Source of the DNA: Fluviibacter sp048859965
GTDB lineage: Bacteria > Pseudomonadota > Gammaproteobacteria > Burkholderiales > Rhodocyclaceae
DNA: 9,648 nt
Direction of reading: 5' to 3'
Assembly (NCBI GenBank): GCA_048859965.1
Contig: JBLIZO010000016.1
Coordinates: 1 to 9,648 of the forward strand
Shown: positions 1-7,021 of the stretch, one piece after another
How positions within the stretch are numbered: position 1 is the first letter of the stretch
Layout of the letters: every line of letters starts with the position of its first letter
Position numbers and translations under genes: made by a program
The notes under the pieces: model-generated
Database searches by the model: none
The model's input: only the letters and a program-made list of their open reading frames with translations
What the model was told of the DNA's origin: nothing

Positions 1-700
1 CCAACCCCAGCGTCAGGCTGGTCAGGAACAGCATCAGCGACACCAGGAAAAAAGCGACGATAAAGGCCGGCAGGCTGCGCCAACTGGCGACGAAGGAATG
101 CTTCATGGCCTGCATGGCGGGAATATCATGGAACACGGCCAATGGCGGCGCCAGCCAGACCGACATCATCAGCGGCAACACCAGCAGCAGACTGACGACG
201 ATCGCCAGCAGAATGCCGAACACACTGATGATCGTGCCTAACCATTCGTAATGCGTTTCCATGCCGACAGCCAGGCCGGATAGCGCAGCGCCACCACCCA
301 GCAACAGCCCCAACGCCACAATCAGCATCCAGCCCAGCATATACCAGACACCAATATTGACGACCGCAGGGGCATGTTCGCGAAAACCGGTGAAGGCTTC
401 CTCCACCGTGACCGGTTCGTTGTTATGCACCCGTTGCGCCACCACCATCAGACCCGCCGACATGATGGGAATGAGCAAATGGGCGCCGACCTGACCCAGC
501 ACGGGCACCAGCAACACCAGCAGAATCAGGAGCGTCTGCAACAACGCGGCCAGCAGCCAGAAGCCGGGGCGGGCCAGAAACAGCGACCAGCCTTCGCTGA
601 TCCAGCGGACACCATGGCCGACGCCCACATGGCGAATCGGGGGCAGATCATCGTGCGGATGCTGATCCTGCCAGGGCGCGTGACGATAATGACGTGGCAT
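1..700 (-). CDS. BPSS1780-like polytopic inner-membrane protein, C-terminus cut by window edge
   Basis: The open frame starts at an ATG at 700 and stays open for 233 codons to the left edge, so the C-terminus is missing. A GGAG lies 9 bases upstream (710-713) and the stop of the preceding gene is only 2 bases away, which supports this start and an operon. The first 25 residues are polar and rich in His. A short motif with Gly28, Trp33, Gly37-Trp38 and Phe41 follows, which resembles the N-terminus of BPSS1780-family membrane proteins. Hydrophobic segments lie at about residues 46-69, 74-88, 118-140 and 155-185, and another starts near 210. The loop between them carries a VTVEEAF-GF element typical of this family. 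The molecular function of the family is not established. Family assignment is from remembered sequence character; that it is a membrane protein is clear. Confidence 0.78.
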   Translation of the reverse strand, partial: MPRHYRHAPWQDQHPHDDLPPIRHVGVGHGVRWISEGWSLFLARPGFWLLAALLQTLLILLVLLVPVLGQVGAHLLIPIMSAGLMVVAQRVHNNEPVTVEEAFTGFREHAPAVVNIGVWYMLGWMLIVALGLLLGGGAALSGLAVGMETHYEWLGTIISVFGILLAIVVSLLLVLPLMMSVWLAPPLAVFHDIPAMQAMKHSFVASWRSLPAFIVAFFLVSLMLFLTSLTLGL

Positions 701-702
701 GC

Positions 703-1083
703 TTACCAGCTCCAGAGTGTCCACATGGGGGGCTGTATGGAATCGCTGCGCGGGTCCGAGTTCGGCATCACGCTCTGCGGTTCAGGCTGCGCCGAGACCG
801 AATACTCCGGCAATACCGGGGGGTCGACGACCACGCGCGACGGACGGGCGCCCGGCCCAACGGCACGAATGCTGGTGCTGCGATCATCCGGCGTAATCGT
901 CACCTCCTCTTCAGCCTCGGCGTCCGCCTGCGGGCTGACCAGCGCCGGATCACGGGTCACCACCTGCGGCGGCAACGTCGTCGGCGACTGTGCGGCCGCA
1001 TTCAGGGCAACGGCGCAGCCGAACACCCACAGGCAGGTGCGCAGCACCCGAATCAGAGAAAAGTGAGACCATAAAGAAGACAT
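703..1083 (-). CDS. Small exported protein, divergent DUF2782-like
   Basis: This is a 126-residue protein when started at the ATG at 1083. A longer reading from a TTG at 1134 would overlap the upstream gene and put 17 polar residues before the signal peptide, so the ATG is preferred. The N-terminus has Arg12 and Arg15, then a hydrophobic stretch to about residue 27, and a likely signal peptidase site after Ala29-Ala30-Ala31. The mature part is acidic and Pro-rich, begins its conserved part at EVTI, and ends in PPMWTLWSW. DUF2782 proteins usually end in a similar P-W-x-x-x-W motif and are often found close to polA in gammaproteobacteria, as here. The usual central G-x-x-Y-x-I-x-V-x-P pattern is only weakly recognisable (VGPG...VVVDPP...PEYSV). 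The role is unknown and the product is probably periplasmic. Its stop is 2 bases before the next gene's start. Confidence 0.62.
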   Translation of the reverse strand: MSSLWSHFSLIRVLRTCLWVFGCAVALNAAAQSPTTLPPQVVTRDPALVSPQADAEAEEEVTITPDDRSTSIRAVGPGARPSRVVVDPPVLPEYSVSAQPEPQSVMPNSDPRSDSIQPPMWTLWSW

Positions 1084-1118
1084 GCCGACATCCAGACGTT
1101 TTGTATCAACGGATTTTA

Positions 1119-1883
1119 TTACAGGTTTAGCCAAAGCTCGCGTTCGCCCGGCAACGGCGCGAAGCCACGCGTCTCATAATGACGGTAAATGGCTTCCACG
1201 ACCTTATCCGGGTCGTCGATGACCTGAATCAGATCCATATCCGCCGGATCAATCATCTGCTCGGCAACCAGACGATCGCGCAACCAGTCCAGCAGACCAG
1301 ACCAGAATTCGCTGCCGACCAGGATCACCGGAAAACGCGAACTCTTGCCGGTCTGGATCAGCGTCAGCGCTTCCATTAACTCGTCCAGCGTACCAAACCC
1401 GCCAGGCATCACCACATAGGCCATAGCGAAGCGCACAAACATATATTTACGGGCAAAGAAATGCTTAAAACCCACGGAAACATTCTGGTAAGGATTGCGC
1501 CGCTGCTCGTGCGGCAGCTGAATATTCAGACCGACCGATGGCCCCAACCCCTCGTAGGCCCCCCGATTGGCGGCTTCCATAACGCCCGGACCGCCTCCGG
1601 AGATGACGCCCAACCCCGTATCCGACAATTTACGGGCAATGGTTTCTGTCAGCGCGTAATAGGGCGAGTCCGGTTTCACCCGCGCACTGCCAAAAATCGT
1701 TACGGCAGGGCGGATATTGGCCAGGCGATCCGTGGCCTCGACGAACTCTGCCATAATCCCGAACAATCTCCAGGATTCCCGTTCGGCCAGCGCCTCCGCT
1801 TCGAACGACTTGAAAAACGGCTCGTGCTGCTGCGTCGATGCCGAAGAATGTTCACTCACGCTTTCTGCCTCCCGGTTACTCAT
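1119..1883 (-). CDS. LOG family (TIGR00730) Rossmann-fold nucleotide phosphoribohydrolase-like protein
   Basis: This 254-residue cytosolic protein has the two signature motifs of the lysine-decarboxylase-like/LOG family: GGGPGVMEAANRG at residues 96-108 and PGGFGTLDE at 160-168. Arg145-Lys146 lies between them. In characterised LOG proteins these motifs bind the nucleotide phosphate and carry the catalytic Glu that releases a base from a nucleoside 5'-monophosphate. The substrate here cannot be read from sequence, and cytokinin-type or general nucleotide hydrolysis are both possible. The N-terminal helix (about 24-54, with ESWRLF and IMAEFVE) is typical of the longer bacterial subgroup, so the true start must be upstream of it. 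The ATG at 1883 has GAGGAG at 1894-1899 with a 10-base spacer. A GTG at codon 9 is a weaker alternative. The start overlaps the polA start on the other strand. Confidence 0.92.
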   Translation of the reverse strand: MSNREAESVSEHSSASTQQHEPFFKSFEAEALAERESWRLFGIMAEFVEATDRLANIRPAVTIFGSARVKPDSPYYALTETIARKLSDTGLGVISGGGPGVMEAANRGAYEGLGPSVGLNIQLPHEQRRNPYQNVSVGFKHFFARKYMFVRFAMAYVVMPGGFGTLDELMEALTLIQTGKSSRFPVILVGSEFWSGLLDWLRDRLVAEQMIDPADMDLIQVIDDPDKVVEAIYRHYETRGFAPLPGERELWLNL

Positions 1884-4635
1884 GCCTACGCTACTCCTCG
1901 TTGACGGATCATCCTACCTGTATCGGGCGTTTCATGCACTCCCTGATTTGCGCAATCAGGCCGGCGACCCCACGGGCGCCCTGTACGGCATGATCTCGAT
2001 GTTGCGCCGACTGAGTAGCGATGTGCCCGCCGAATATCGCGCCTGCGTCTTTGATGCCAGCGGCCCGACGTTCCGTGACAGTCTCTATGCCGACTACAAA
2101 GCACACCGACCGCCGATGCCTGAAGATCTGGCACGGCAGATCGCACCAATCCATGAGGCCGTCCGGGCACTGGGCTGGCCCCTCCTCATGGAAAATGGCG
2201 TTGAAGCCGATGACGTCATCGGCACGCTGGCGCGCGACGCCGCCGCCCATGGCCTGCACGTGGTCGTCTCCACCAGCGACAAGGATCTGGCGCAACTGGT
2301 CACACCGCAAATCACACTGGTCAACACCATGAGCAACGAACGGCTGGATGTCGCCGGTGTCGAAGCCAAATTCGGCGTGCCGCCCGAACGGATCACCGAC
2401 TATCTCGCTCTGGTGGGCGACACCGCCGACAATATCCCCGGCGTACAGAAGGTCGGGCCAAAGACCGCCGCCAAATGGCTGCAGACTTATAGCGACCTGG
2501 ATGGCGTCATCGCCCACGCCGCCGACGTGAAGGGCGTGGCTGGCGAGAACCTGCGCGCTCACCTGGATTTCCTGCCGCTCGGTCGCACGCTGGCCACCGT
2601 CAAGACCGATGTCGCGCTACCGCTCGGCGTCACCGAGCTGCAGGCCCAGACAGAGGATCAGAGCGCACTGCGCGACATCTTCCGGCACAACGGTTTCAAG
2701 ACCTGGCTCAAGGCACTGGATGATCCAACGGCAACGCGCGCATCGGGGCAGCCCCATGCTGACATCGACACAGCGGGAACCCCGTCAGCCGCTCTATTAC
2801 CGGATGATGGTGCCCATCGCACGCATTACGAAACGATTCTGGACGAGGCCAGTCTGACACGCTGGCTGGATAAAATCAGCCGGGCCGAGCGCGTCGCACT
2901 GGATACCGAAACCACCAGTCTGGACGAACAACAGGCGCGCATCGTGGGCATTTCATTCGCCGTGGCACCGGGCGAAGCGGCCTACCTCCCGCTCGCGCAC
3001 AACGGCCCGGATGCACCGGAACAATGCCCGTTGGAGCCAACGCTCGCCCGCCTGAAACCCTGGTTGGAGGACACCACCCCCAGAAAGGTGATGCAGCACG
3101 CCAAATACGATCAACACGTCTTTGCCAATCACGGCATTCGTCTTGCCGGCATCGCCGACGACACCTTGCTCATGGCCTATGTGCTGGAAGCGGGCCAGGT
3201 CAGTGCCGGGGCGCTGGAACTCGGCACACTGGCACGCCGCCATCTGGGCATGACGACCATTCCTTATGAGGCCATTTGCGGCAAAGGCGCCAACCAGATC
3301 ACCTTTGATCAAGTGGCCGTGGACGATGCCGCCGCCTACGCCGCCGAAGATGCCGACATCACGTTGCGCATCGCCGACCGTCTGCGCCCGCGCCTGGCGG
3401 CCGAATCGGGCCTCGAGCGTACGTATCGTGCGCTAGAACTCCCTGTGGAACAGGTGCTGTTTACCATGGAGCAAAACGGCGTACTCATCGACAAGCAGCG
3501 CCTGGCCGATCAGAGCCACGCGCTGGGTGAACGCATGCTGACGCTGGAAGCAGAAGCACATACGCTCGCCGGCCAGAGCTTCAACCTGAACTCGCCCAAA
3601 CAACTGGCCGACATCCTGTTCACGCAACAGGGCCTGCCCGTCAAAAAGAAAACCGCGTCGGGCACCCCCTCGACCGACGAAGAGGTACTGACCGAACTCG
3701 CCCTCGACTTCCCGTTACCGCGTCTGCTACTGGAATATCGTGGCATCGCCAAACTCAAAAATACCTATTGCGACAAGCTGCCCCAGCGCATCAATCCAGC
3801 CACCGGCCGCGTGCACACGCACTACTCACAGACCACGGCCGTCACTGGTCGCCTGGCCAGCTCCGACCCGAACCTGCAGAACATTCCCGTGCGTACCGGC
3901 GAAGGCCGCCGTATCCGTGAAGCCTTCATCGCGCCGCCGAACCACTGCATCATCTCGGCCGACTACTCGCAGATCGAATTGCGCATCATGGCGCATCTCT
4001 CCGCCGACCATGGCCTATTGAGTGCCTTTGCCCAAGGCGAAGATATTCACCGCGCCACGGCGGCCGAAGTATTCGGCGTCATGCCACTGGAAGTATCCGA
4101 CGACCAACGACGTGCGGCCAAGGCCATTAACTTTGGCCTCATCTACGGGATGAGCGCTTTCGGCCTCGCCAAGCAACTGGGCATCGAACGCAGCGCCGCG
4201 CAAACCTATATTGACCGCTATTTCGACCGTTACCCCGGCGTGGCCCGTTACATGGAAGAAACCCGCCAATCGGCACACCACCATGGTTATGTTGAAACCG
4301 TGTTCGGTCGTCGCCTCTGGTTACCCGATCTCAAAGCCGGGCAACAGGGCCGTCGGCAGGGCGCCGAACGCGCTGCCATCAACGCGCCCATGCAGGGCAC
4401 CGCGGCCGACCTTATCAAGATGGCGATGATCGCCGTGCAGCACTGGCTGGATCAGGAACGCTTACAAACGCGGCTCATCATGCAGGTACACGATGAACTG
4501 GTGCTTGATGTGCCGGAAACCGAACGGGATCAGGTACACGCCGCCCTGGGGCCACTCATGACGCAGGTCGCCAAACTCAAGGTGCCCTTGGTCGTCGATA
4601 TCGGCATCGGCCACAACTGGGAAGAAGCGCACTGA
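1882..4635 (+). CDS. polA: DNA polymerase I, full length with 5'-nuclease and proofreading domains
   Basis: This 917-residue enzyme, about the E. coli length, fills gaps and removes RNA primers in replication and repair. The 5'-nuclease domain (about 1-290) begins with LLVDGSSYLYRAFHAL and contains FDASGPTFR, EADDVIG, STSDKDLAQL and VGDTADNIPGVQKVGPKTA. After a linker of about 30 residues comes the 3'-5' exonuclease domain: D341 and E343 in Exo I, D410 in Exo II, Y486 and D490 in Exo III, all intact. The Asn three residues before the E. coli KYD is His406 here. Polymerase motif A has D694 (DYSQIELR), motif B K747, F751 and Y755, and motif C H870-D871-E872. The ATG at 1882 is chosen because the family N-terminus starts right there; an in-frame extension back to 1717 runs antisense through the LOG gene and is rejected. 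There is no clear Shine-Dalgarno. It converges with the patatin gene 30 bases downstream. Confidence 0.98.
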   Translation: MPTLLLVDGSSYLYRAFHALPDLRNQAGDPTGALYGMISMLRRLSSDVPAEYRACVFDASGPTFRDSLYADYKAHRPPMPEDLARQIAPIHEAVRALGWPLLMENGVEADDVIGTLARDAAAHGLHVVVSTSDKDLAQLVTPQITLVNTMSNERLDVAGVEAKFGVPPERITDYLALVGDTADNIPGVQKVGPKTAAKWLQTYSDLDGVIAHAADVKGVAGENLRAHLDFLPLGRTLATVKTDVALPLGVTELQAQTEDQSALRDIFRHNGFKTWLKALDDPTATRASGQPHADIDTAGTPSAALLPDDGAHRTHYETILDEASLTRWLDKISRAERVALDTETTSLDEQQARIVGISFAVAPGEAAYLPLAHNGPDAPEQCPLEPTLARLKPWLEDTTPRKVMQHAKYDQHVFANHGIRLAGIADDTLLMAYVLEAGQVSAGALELGTLARRHLGMTTIPYEAICGKGANQITFDQVAVDDAAAYAAEDADITLRIADRLRPRLAAESGLERTYRALELPVEQVLFTMEQNGVLIDKQRLADQSHALGERMLTLEAEAHTLAGQSFNLNSPKQLADILFTQQGLPVKKKTASGTPSTDEEVLTELALDFPLPRLLLEYRGIAKLKNTYCDKLPQRINPATGRVHTHYSQTTAVTGRLASSDPNLQNIPVRTGEGRRIREAFIAPPNHCIISADYSQIELRIMAHLSADHGLLSAFAQGEDIHRATAAEVFGVMPLEVSDDQRRAAKAINFGLIYGMSAFGLAKQLGIERSAAQTYIDRYFDRYPGVARYMEETRQSAHHHGYVETVFGRRLWLPDLKAGQQGRRQGAERAAINAPMQGTAADLIKMAMIAVQHWLDQERLQTRLIMQVHDELVLDVPETERDQVHAALGPLMTQVAKLKVPLVVDIGIGHNWEEAH
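1894..1899 (-). promoter_or_regulatory. Ribosome binding site of the LOG-family gene, inside polA codons
   Basis: GAGGAG on the minus strand lies 10 bases before the ATG at 1883. It is embedded in codons 5-6 of polA on the other strand. It supports the ATG at 1883 over the GTG at codon 9. No comparable purine-rich site is seen before the polA ATG. Confidence 0.65.
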
Positions 4636-4665
4636 ACCGTTGCCGCCAGCAACCCACGAACGCGA

Positions 4666-5913
4666 CTAACGGATGGCGTTACCGTTCACCGCATCCCGTA
4701 ACTTGTTCAGACTGCTGGAAAGCGCTTCATTCAAACCCGGCGGTGTTTTTGACCATGGGTAACCACGCGCCGCCAACTCCTCGGCGTGATTGAACAAGGC
4801 CTGCATGTAAACGGGGTCAAATGCGCTTCTGGGCGGCGTCTTGATGAAATCCTCCGCCACATAAGCCATATTGAAACCGAAGCCGTCTTTTTGCGCCGTC
4901 AGGTAGGCCATCAGCGTATCGCCGTCCTCATGCGACTGCGCAAACTGGCGCAGTGCCTGTTTGGCAATCGATAACGTTTTGCGCTCAACCGTCTGATAGC
5001 CCTCATCACCAAGAACGCCATTACGAATCAGATACGCTTCGCGCTTCCGGCCTTCCAGCAAGCGGTACGACCCACTCTCGTGAAACAGCGAGGCCGGGTA
5101 AAGAAAGACCTGTCGGCTGACGCCACCATCGACATGCATCTCCTGATATGCCCGCCCCTGGTAGCTGACATCCATCATCACCGGCGAAAAGAATCCTGGT
5201 AGCGATGCCGACGCCAACATCACTCGCCGGAACAACGCCAGCGCTTCAGGGGTGTCATAAGCCGCAATCTTGCCCATATTCCAGATAATGGGCTGCCCCG
5301 TATCCAGGTTCGTCGTACCGATCAGCAACCAGCGATTGCGCACCGTATATTCATGCGCAATCTGGCGCAACACCTCGGGCGTAATGATCTCGGCAATCAG
5401 GTGAGACAGCGGCGCGGTATCCGCCAAACCATCAGAAAAAAGAATCGCCGCATACGAACGCTGGCGCACCACATCCTTGTCGGCAATACTGGTGTACAGA
5501 CGCTTGAGCACCGGGTCATACGCCGACCCCAGAAAGGCCAGAGGCGCCATCAGAGCGCCCGTGCTGACGCCGGTCACCATGTTGAACTCAGGCCGTGTGC
5601 CATGTTGCGTCCAGCCACTCAGCAAACCAGCACCGAACGCCCCGCGACTCCCCCCGCCGGAGATCGACAAATAGTTGATCGGCGCACCGGGGTTATCGCG
5701 GTTCATGGCGACGAGCGAACGCTCCAAATCCTGCAGTAACAGGTTGACGCCGCCCGCCCGTTCCACGGCATAACGCACACCCACCATCCCATTCACGGCC
5801 GCTTTGTTGGTTGCCGTCGGCGGCAAGGCCTCCAGGCGCGCAGGCGCCGCCCATGCCGCCAGAGACAGCATCAGTAACAACGCAACACCGCAACGGACCA
5901 GCATCAATCTCAT
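4666..5913 (-). CDS. Patatin-like phospholipase with signal peptide
   Basis: This 415-residue protein has a Sec-type signal sequence: Arg2 and Arg7, a hydrophobic core at about 10-19, and a likely cut after AWA at residue 22. There is no lipobox. The patatin domain follows from about residue 77. The oxyanion-hole glycines are G86-G87-G88 with R90, the nucleophile is S117 in GVSTG, and the partner aspartate is D262 in DGG. This is the Ser-Asp dyad of patatin acyl hydrolases, which cleave fatty acyl esters of phospholipids or related lipids. The catalytic residues are all present, so it should be active, probably in the periplasm or at the cell envelope. The C-terminal 120 residues have no motif I recognise. 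The start ATG overlaps the TGA of the NRDE-family gene by 4 bases (ATGA), implying one transcript and coupled translation. The true substrate is not readable. Confidence 0.93.
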   Translation of the reverse strand: MRLMLVRCGVALLLMLSLAAWAAPARLEALPPTATNKAAVNGMVGVRYAVERAGGVNLLLQDLERSLVAMNRDNPGAPINYLSISGGGSRGAFGAGLLSGWTQHGTRPEFNMVTGVSTGALMAPLAFLGSAYDPVLKRLYTSIADKDVVRQRSYAAILFSDGLADTAPLSHLIAEIITPEVLRQIAHEYTVRNRWLLIGTTNLDTGQPIIWNMGKIAAYDTPEALALFRRVMLASASLPGFFSPVMMDVSYQGRAYQEMHVDGGVSRQVFLYPASLFHESGSYRLLEGRKREAYLIRNGVLGDEGYQTVERKTLSIAKQALRQFAQSHEDGDTLMAYLTAQKDGFGFNMAYVAEDFIKTPPRSAFDPVYMQALFNHAEELAARGYPWSKTPPGLNEALSSSLNKLRDAVNGNAIR

Positions 5914-6692
5914 CGCTCGCCGTCGCCCATCATCACACGTGCCCGGCTCATCGCCACATCACGATACGACCCATCCGGTTCAAAGCTTCGCTCGATCATC
6001 GTCACGCTATCGTCATGCACGCGCACGATGGTCGATGCCCGCGTACCATAGGTCGGCAAGGCAATAAATGCCGCCGACAACGCGCGTTCCAGATCCAGCG
6101 GCACACCGGTCTGCGGCAACAGATGATCCGGCGCAACCTCCCGATTATCCAGCAGCGCCAGCAACTGCTGATCGGACACTTCCACCTCGGACAGCGCATC
6201 GTTCAGCGCGTCGCGTAAACGCATCACTTTCGGCCAGGCGGTATCAAAATTGGCATTCGACAGGCAAGCAACGCCCGGCGACAGATCGACCTGCCGATAG
6301 ACCTCGCCACGGCTCTCGCAGCCGGCCAGCGTCTGGCCGTCGAACACCAGCAGATTGAAGGCGTTGTACTGACCGGCATACTTGCCGAGTTCGGCCAGAA
6401 ACGCCCTCGCATCCAGCGCGCTTTCGAGAAAACCCTGTACCAGCGCGCCGCGCGACGGGCGGCCAGCCGCCATCAATGCGGGATCCCGATAGTTCGTTAA
6501 GGCAGCCACACGGCCACTGGCGGTTGCCCCCAGCCAGGTGCCACCGCCTTCCATATCCTGCCCGGCAATCACCGGCGAACCCGCCCACTGGGTCAATACA
6601 CGCGTCGGACGGGCATAGAACTCATCACGATTCGCCAGCAGCACCAGCGGCGTCGTGTCGGCGGGTTGCCAACGCCAGGCGATCAGACACAT
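5910..6692 (-). CDS. NRDE / TANGO2 family protein
   Basis: This 260-residue protein carries the family signature Asn21-Arg22-Asp23-Glu24 after an N-terminal Met-Cys-Leu-Ile. It also has the GGGTWLG motif (residues 49-55), NYRDP near 67-71, and a C-terminal YGTRAST-type motif. Cys2 is conserved in the family, which is thought to have a fold like N-terminal-nucleophile hydrolases. The length matches single-domain bacterial members, and there is no signal peptide or membrane segment. Eukaryotic TANGO2 and some bacterial relatives have been linked to haem trafficking and to lipid or acyl-CoA metabolism, but the biochemical activity is still argued over. Here the gene is first in a two-gene unit with a patatin lipase (4-base overlap), which suggests a lipid-related role by context only. 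No Shine-Dalgarno is visible before the ATG at 6692. Confidence 0.93.
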   Translation of the reverse strand: MCLIAWRWQPADTTPLVLLANRDEFYARPTRVLTQWAGSPVIAGQDMEGGGTWLGATASGRVAALTNYRDPALMAAGRPSRGALVQGFLESALDARAFLAELGKYAGQYNAFNLLVFDGQTLAGCESRGEVYRQVDLSPGVACLSNANFDTAWPKVMRLRDALNDALSEVEVSDQQLLALLDNREVAPDHLLPQTGVPLDLERALSAAFIALPTYGTRASTIVRVHDDSVTMIERSFEPDGSYRDVAMSRARVMMGDGER

Positions 6693-6718
6693 AAGCGACG
6701 AGTCGTGGTTATCATCGC

Positions 6719-6730
6719 GGTATCATACCA
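6719..6730 (-). promoter_or_regulatory. Candidate extended -10 promoter for the NRDE-patatin pair, with overlapping palindrome
   Basis: On the minus strand, TGG followed by TATGAT (6730-6722) matches the extended -10 consensus (TG, one base, then TATAAT). It lies 29 bases upstream of the ATG at 6692. No good -35 is seen, as is common with extended -10 promoters. The same bases form GGTAT-C-ATACC (6719-6729), a perfect 5-base inverted repeat around one base, which could be an operator or chance. The match is by eye only. Confidence 0.35.
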
Positions 6731-6767
6731 AGCCTTATCCGCCAACCTACACCAACCGCCGCCTGCC

Positions 6768-6971
6768 ATGCCGCCGATTGATGAACACCAATGCCCGCTC
6801 TGCGGCGAGAACAACGCCTGCGGCGCCCACAGCGCCACACCCTGCTGGTGTTGCAGCACGGGCATTCCGCAAGCACTGATTGATCTCGTGCCCGCCGACA
6901 AACATATGAAAGCCTGCATCTGTAAACGCTGCGTTGATCGCTTCAATCAATCCCAGCAACAGCAGCAATAA
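6768..6971 (+). CDS. Cysteine-rich CWC family small protein
   Basis: This is a 67-residue cytosolic protein with nine cysteines: C9 and C12 (CPLC), C18 in CG, C26-W27-C28-C29, then C50, C52 and C55 in CICKRC. This matches the cysteine-rich CWC family (C-x2-C ... CG ... CWC ... C-x-C-x2-C), a widespread small family of unknown function that probably binds a metal such as zinc. The ATG at 6768 is chosen because it places the first CxxC near the N-terminus as in the family. An in-frame ATG at 6666 would add 34 residues overlapping the divergent NRDE gene and is rejected. There is no clear Shine-Dalgarno. The C-terminus ends in QSQQQQQ, an unconserved-looking glutamine run encoded by CAG/CAA repeats. 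It is divergent from the NRDE gene (75 bases between starts) and convergent with the reductase gene. Confidence 0.82.
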   Translation: MPPIDEHQCPLCGENNACGAHSATPCWCCSTGIPQALIDLVPADKHMKACICKRCVDRFNQSQQQQQ

Positions 6972-6972
6972 C

Positions 6973-7003
6973 AAAGCGCAGGCCGAAAACAGCGTGCGCT
7001 TTT
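6973..7003 (+). terminator. Probable bidirectional intrinsic terminator between convergent genes
   Basis: AAAGCGCA (6973-6980) pairs perfectly with TGCGCTTT (6995-7002) around a 14-base loop, and a run of four T ends at 7003. It sits 1 base after the CWC stop and 18 bases past the reductase stop on the other strand. The A-rich left arm could also serve the minus strand. The T run is short, so efficiency may be modest. Confidence 0.55.
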
Positions 7004-7021
7004 GAGTCGACGCACTTCGCT

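Noticed and set aside
374..1066. Plus-strand open frame of 230 codons across the left operon
   Set aside because: It spans two minus-strand genes with clear membrane and signal-peptide features, and its own translation is low-complexity and motif-free.
1717..1881. In-frame upstream extension of polA by 55 codons
   Set aside because: It lies antisense to the LOG gene, its residues do not resemble any PolA N-terminus, and the family start falls exactly at the ATG at 1882.
1909..2562. Long open frame on the minus strand inside polA (217 codons)
   Set aside because: It is wholly antisense to the conserved 5'-nuclease domain, has no recognisable motif, and such frames are common opposite GC-rich genes.
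4636..4665. Possible terminator between polA and the patatin gene
   Set aside because: Only a 5-base AACGC/GCGTT pairing with a long loop and no T run can be found, which is too weak to call.
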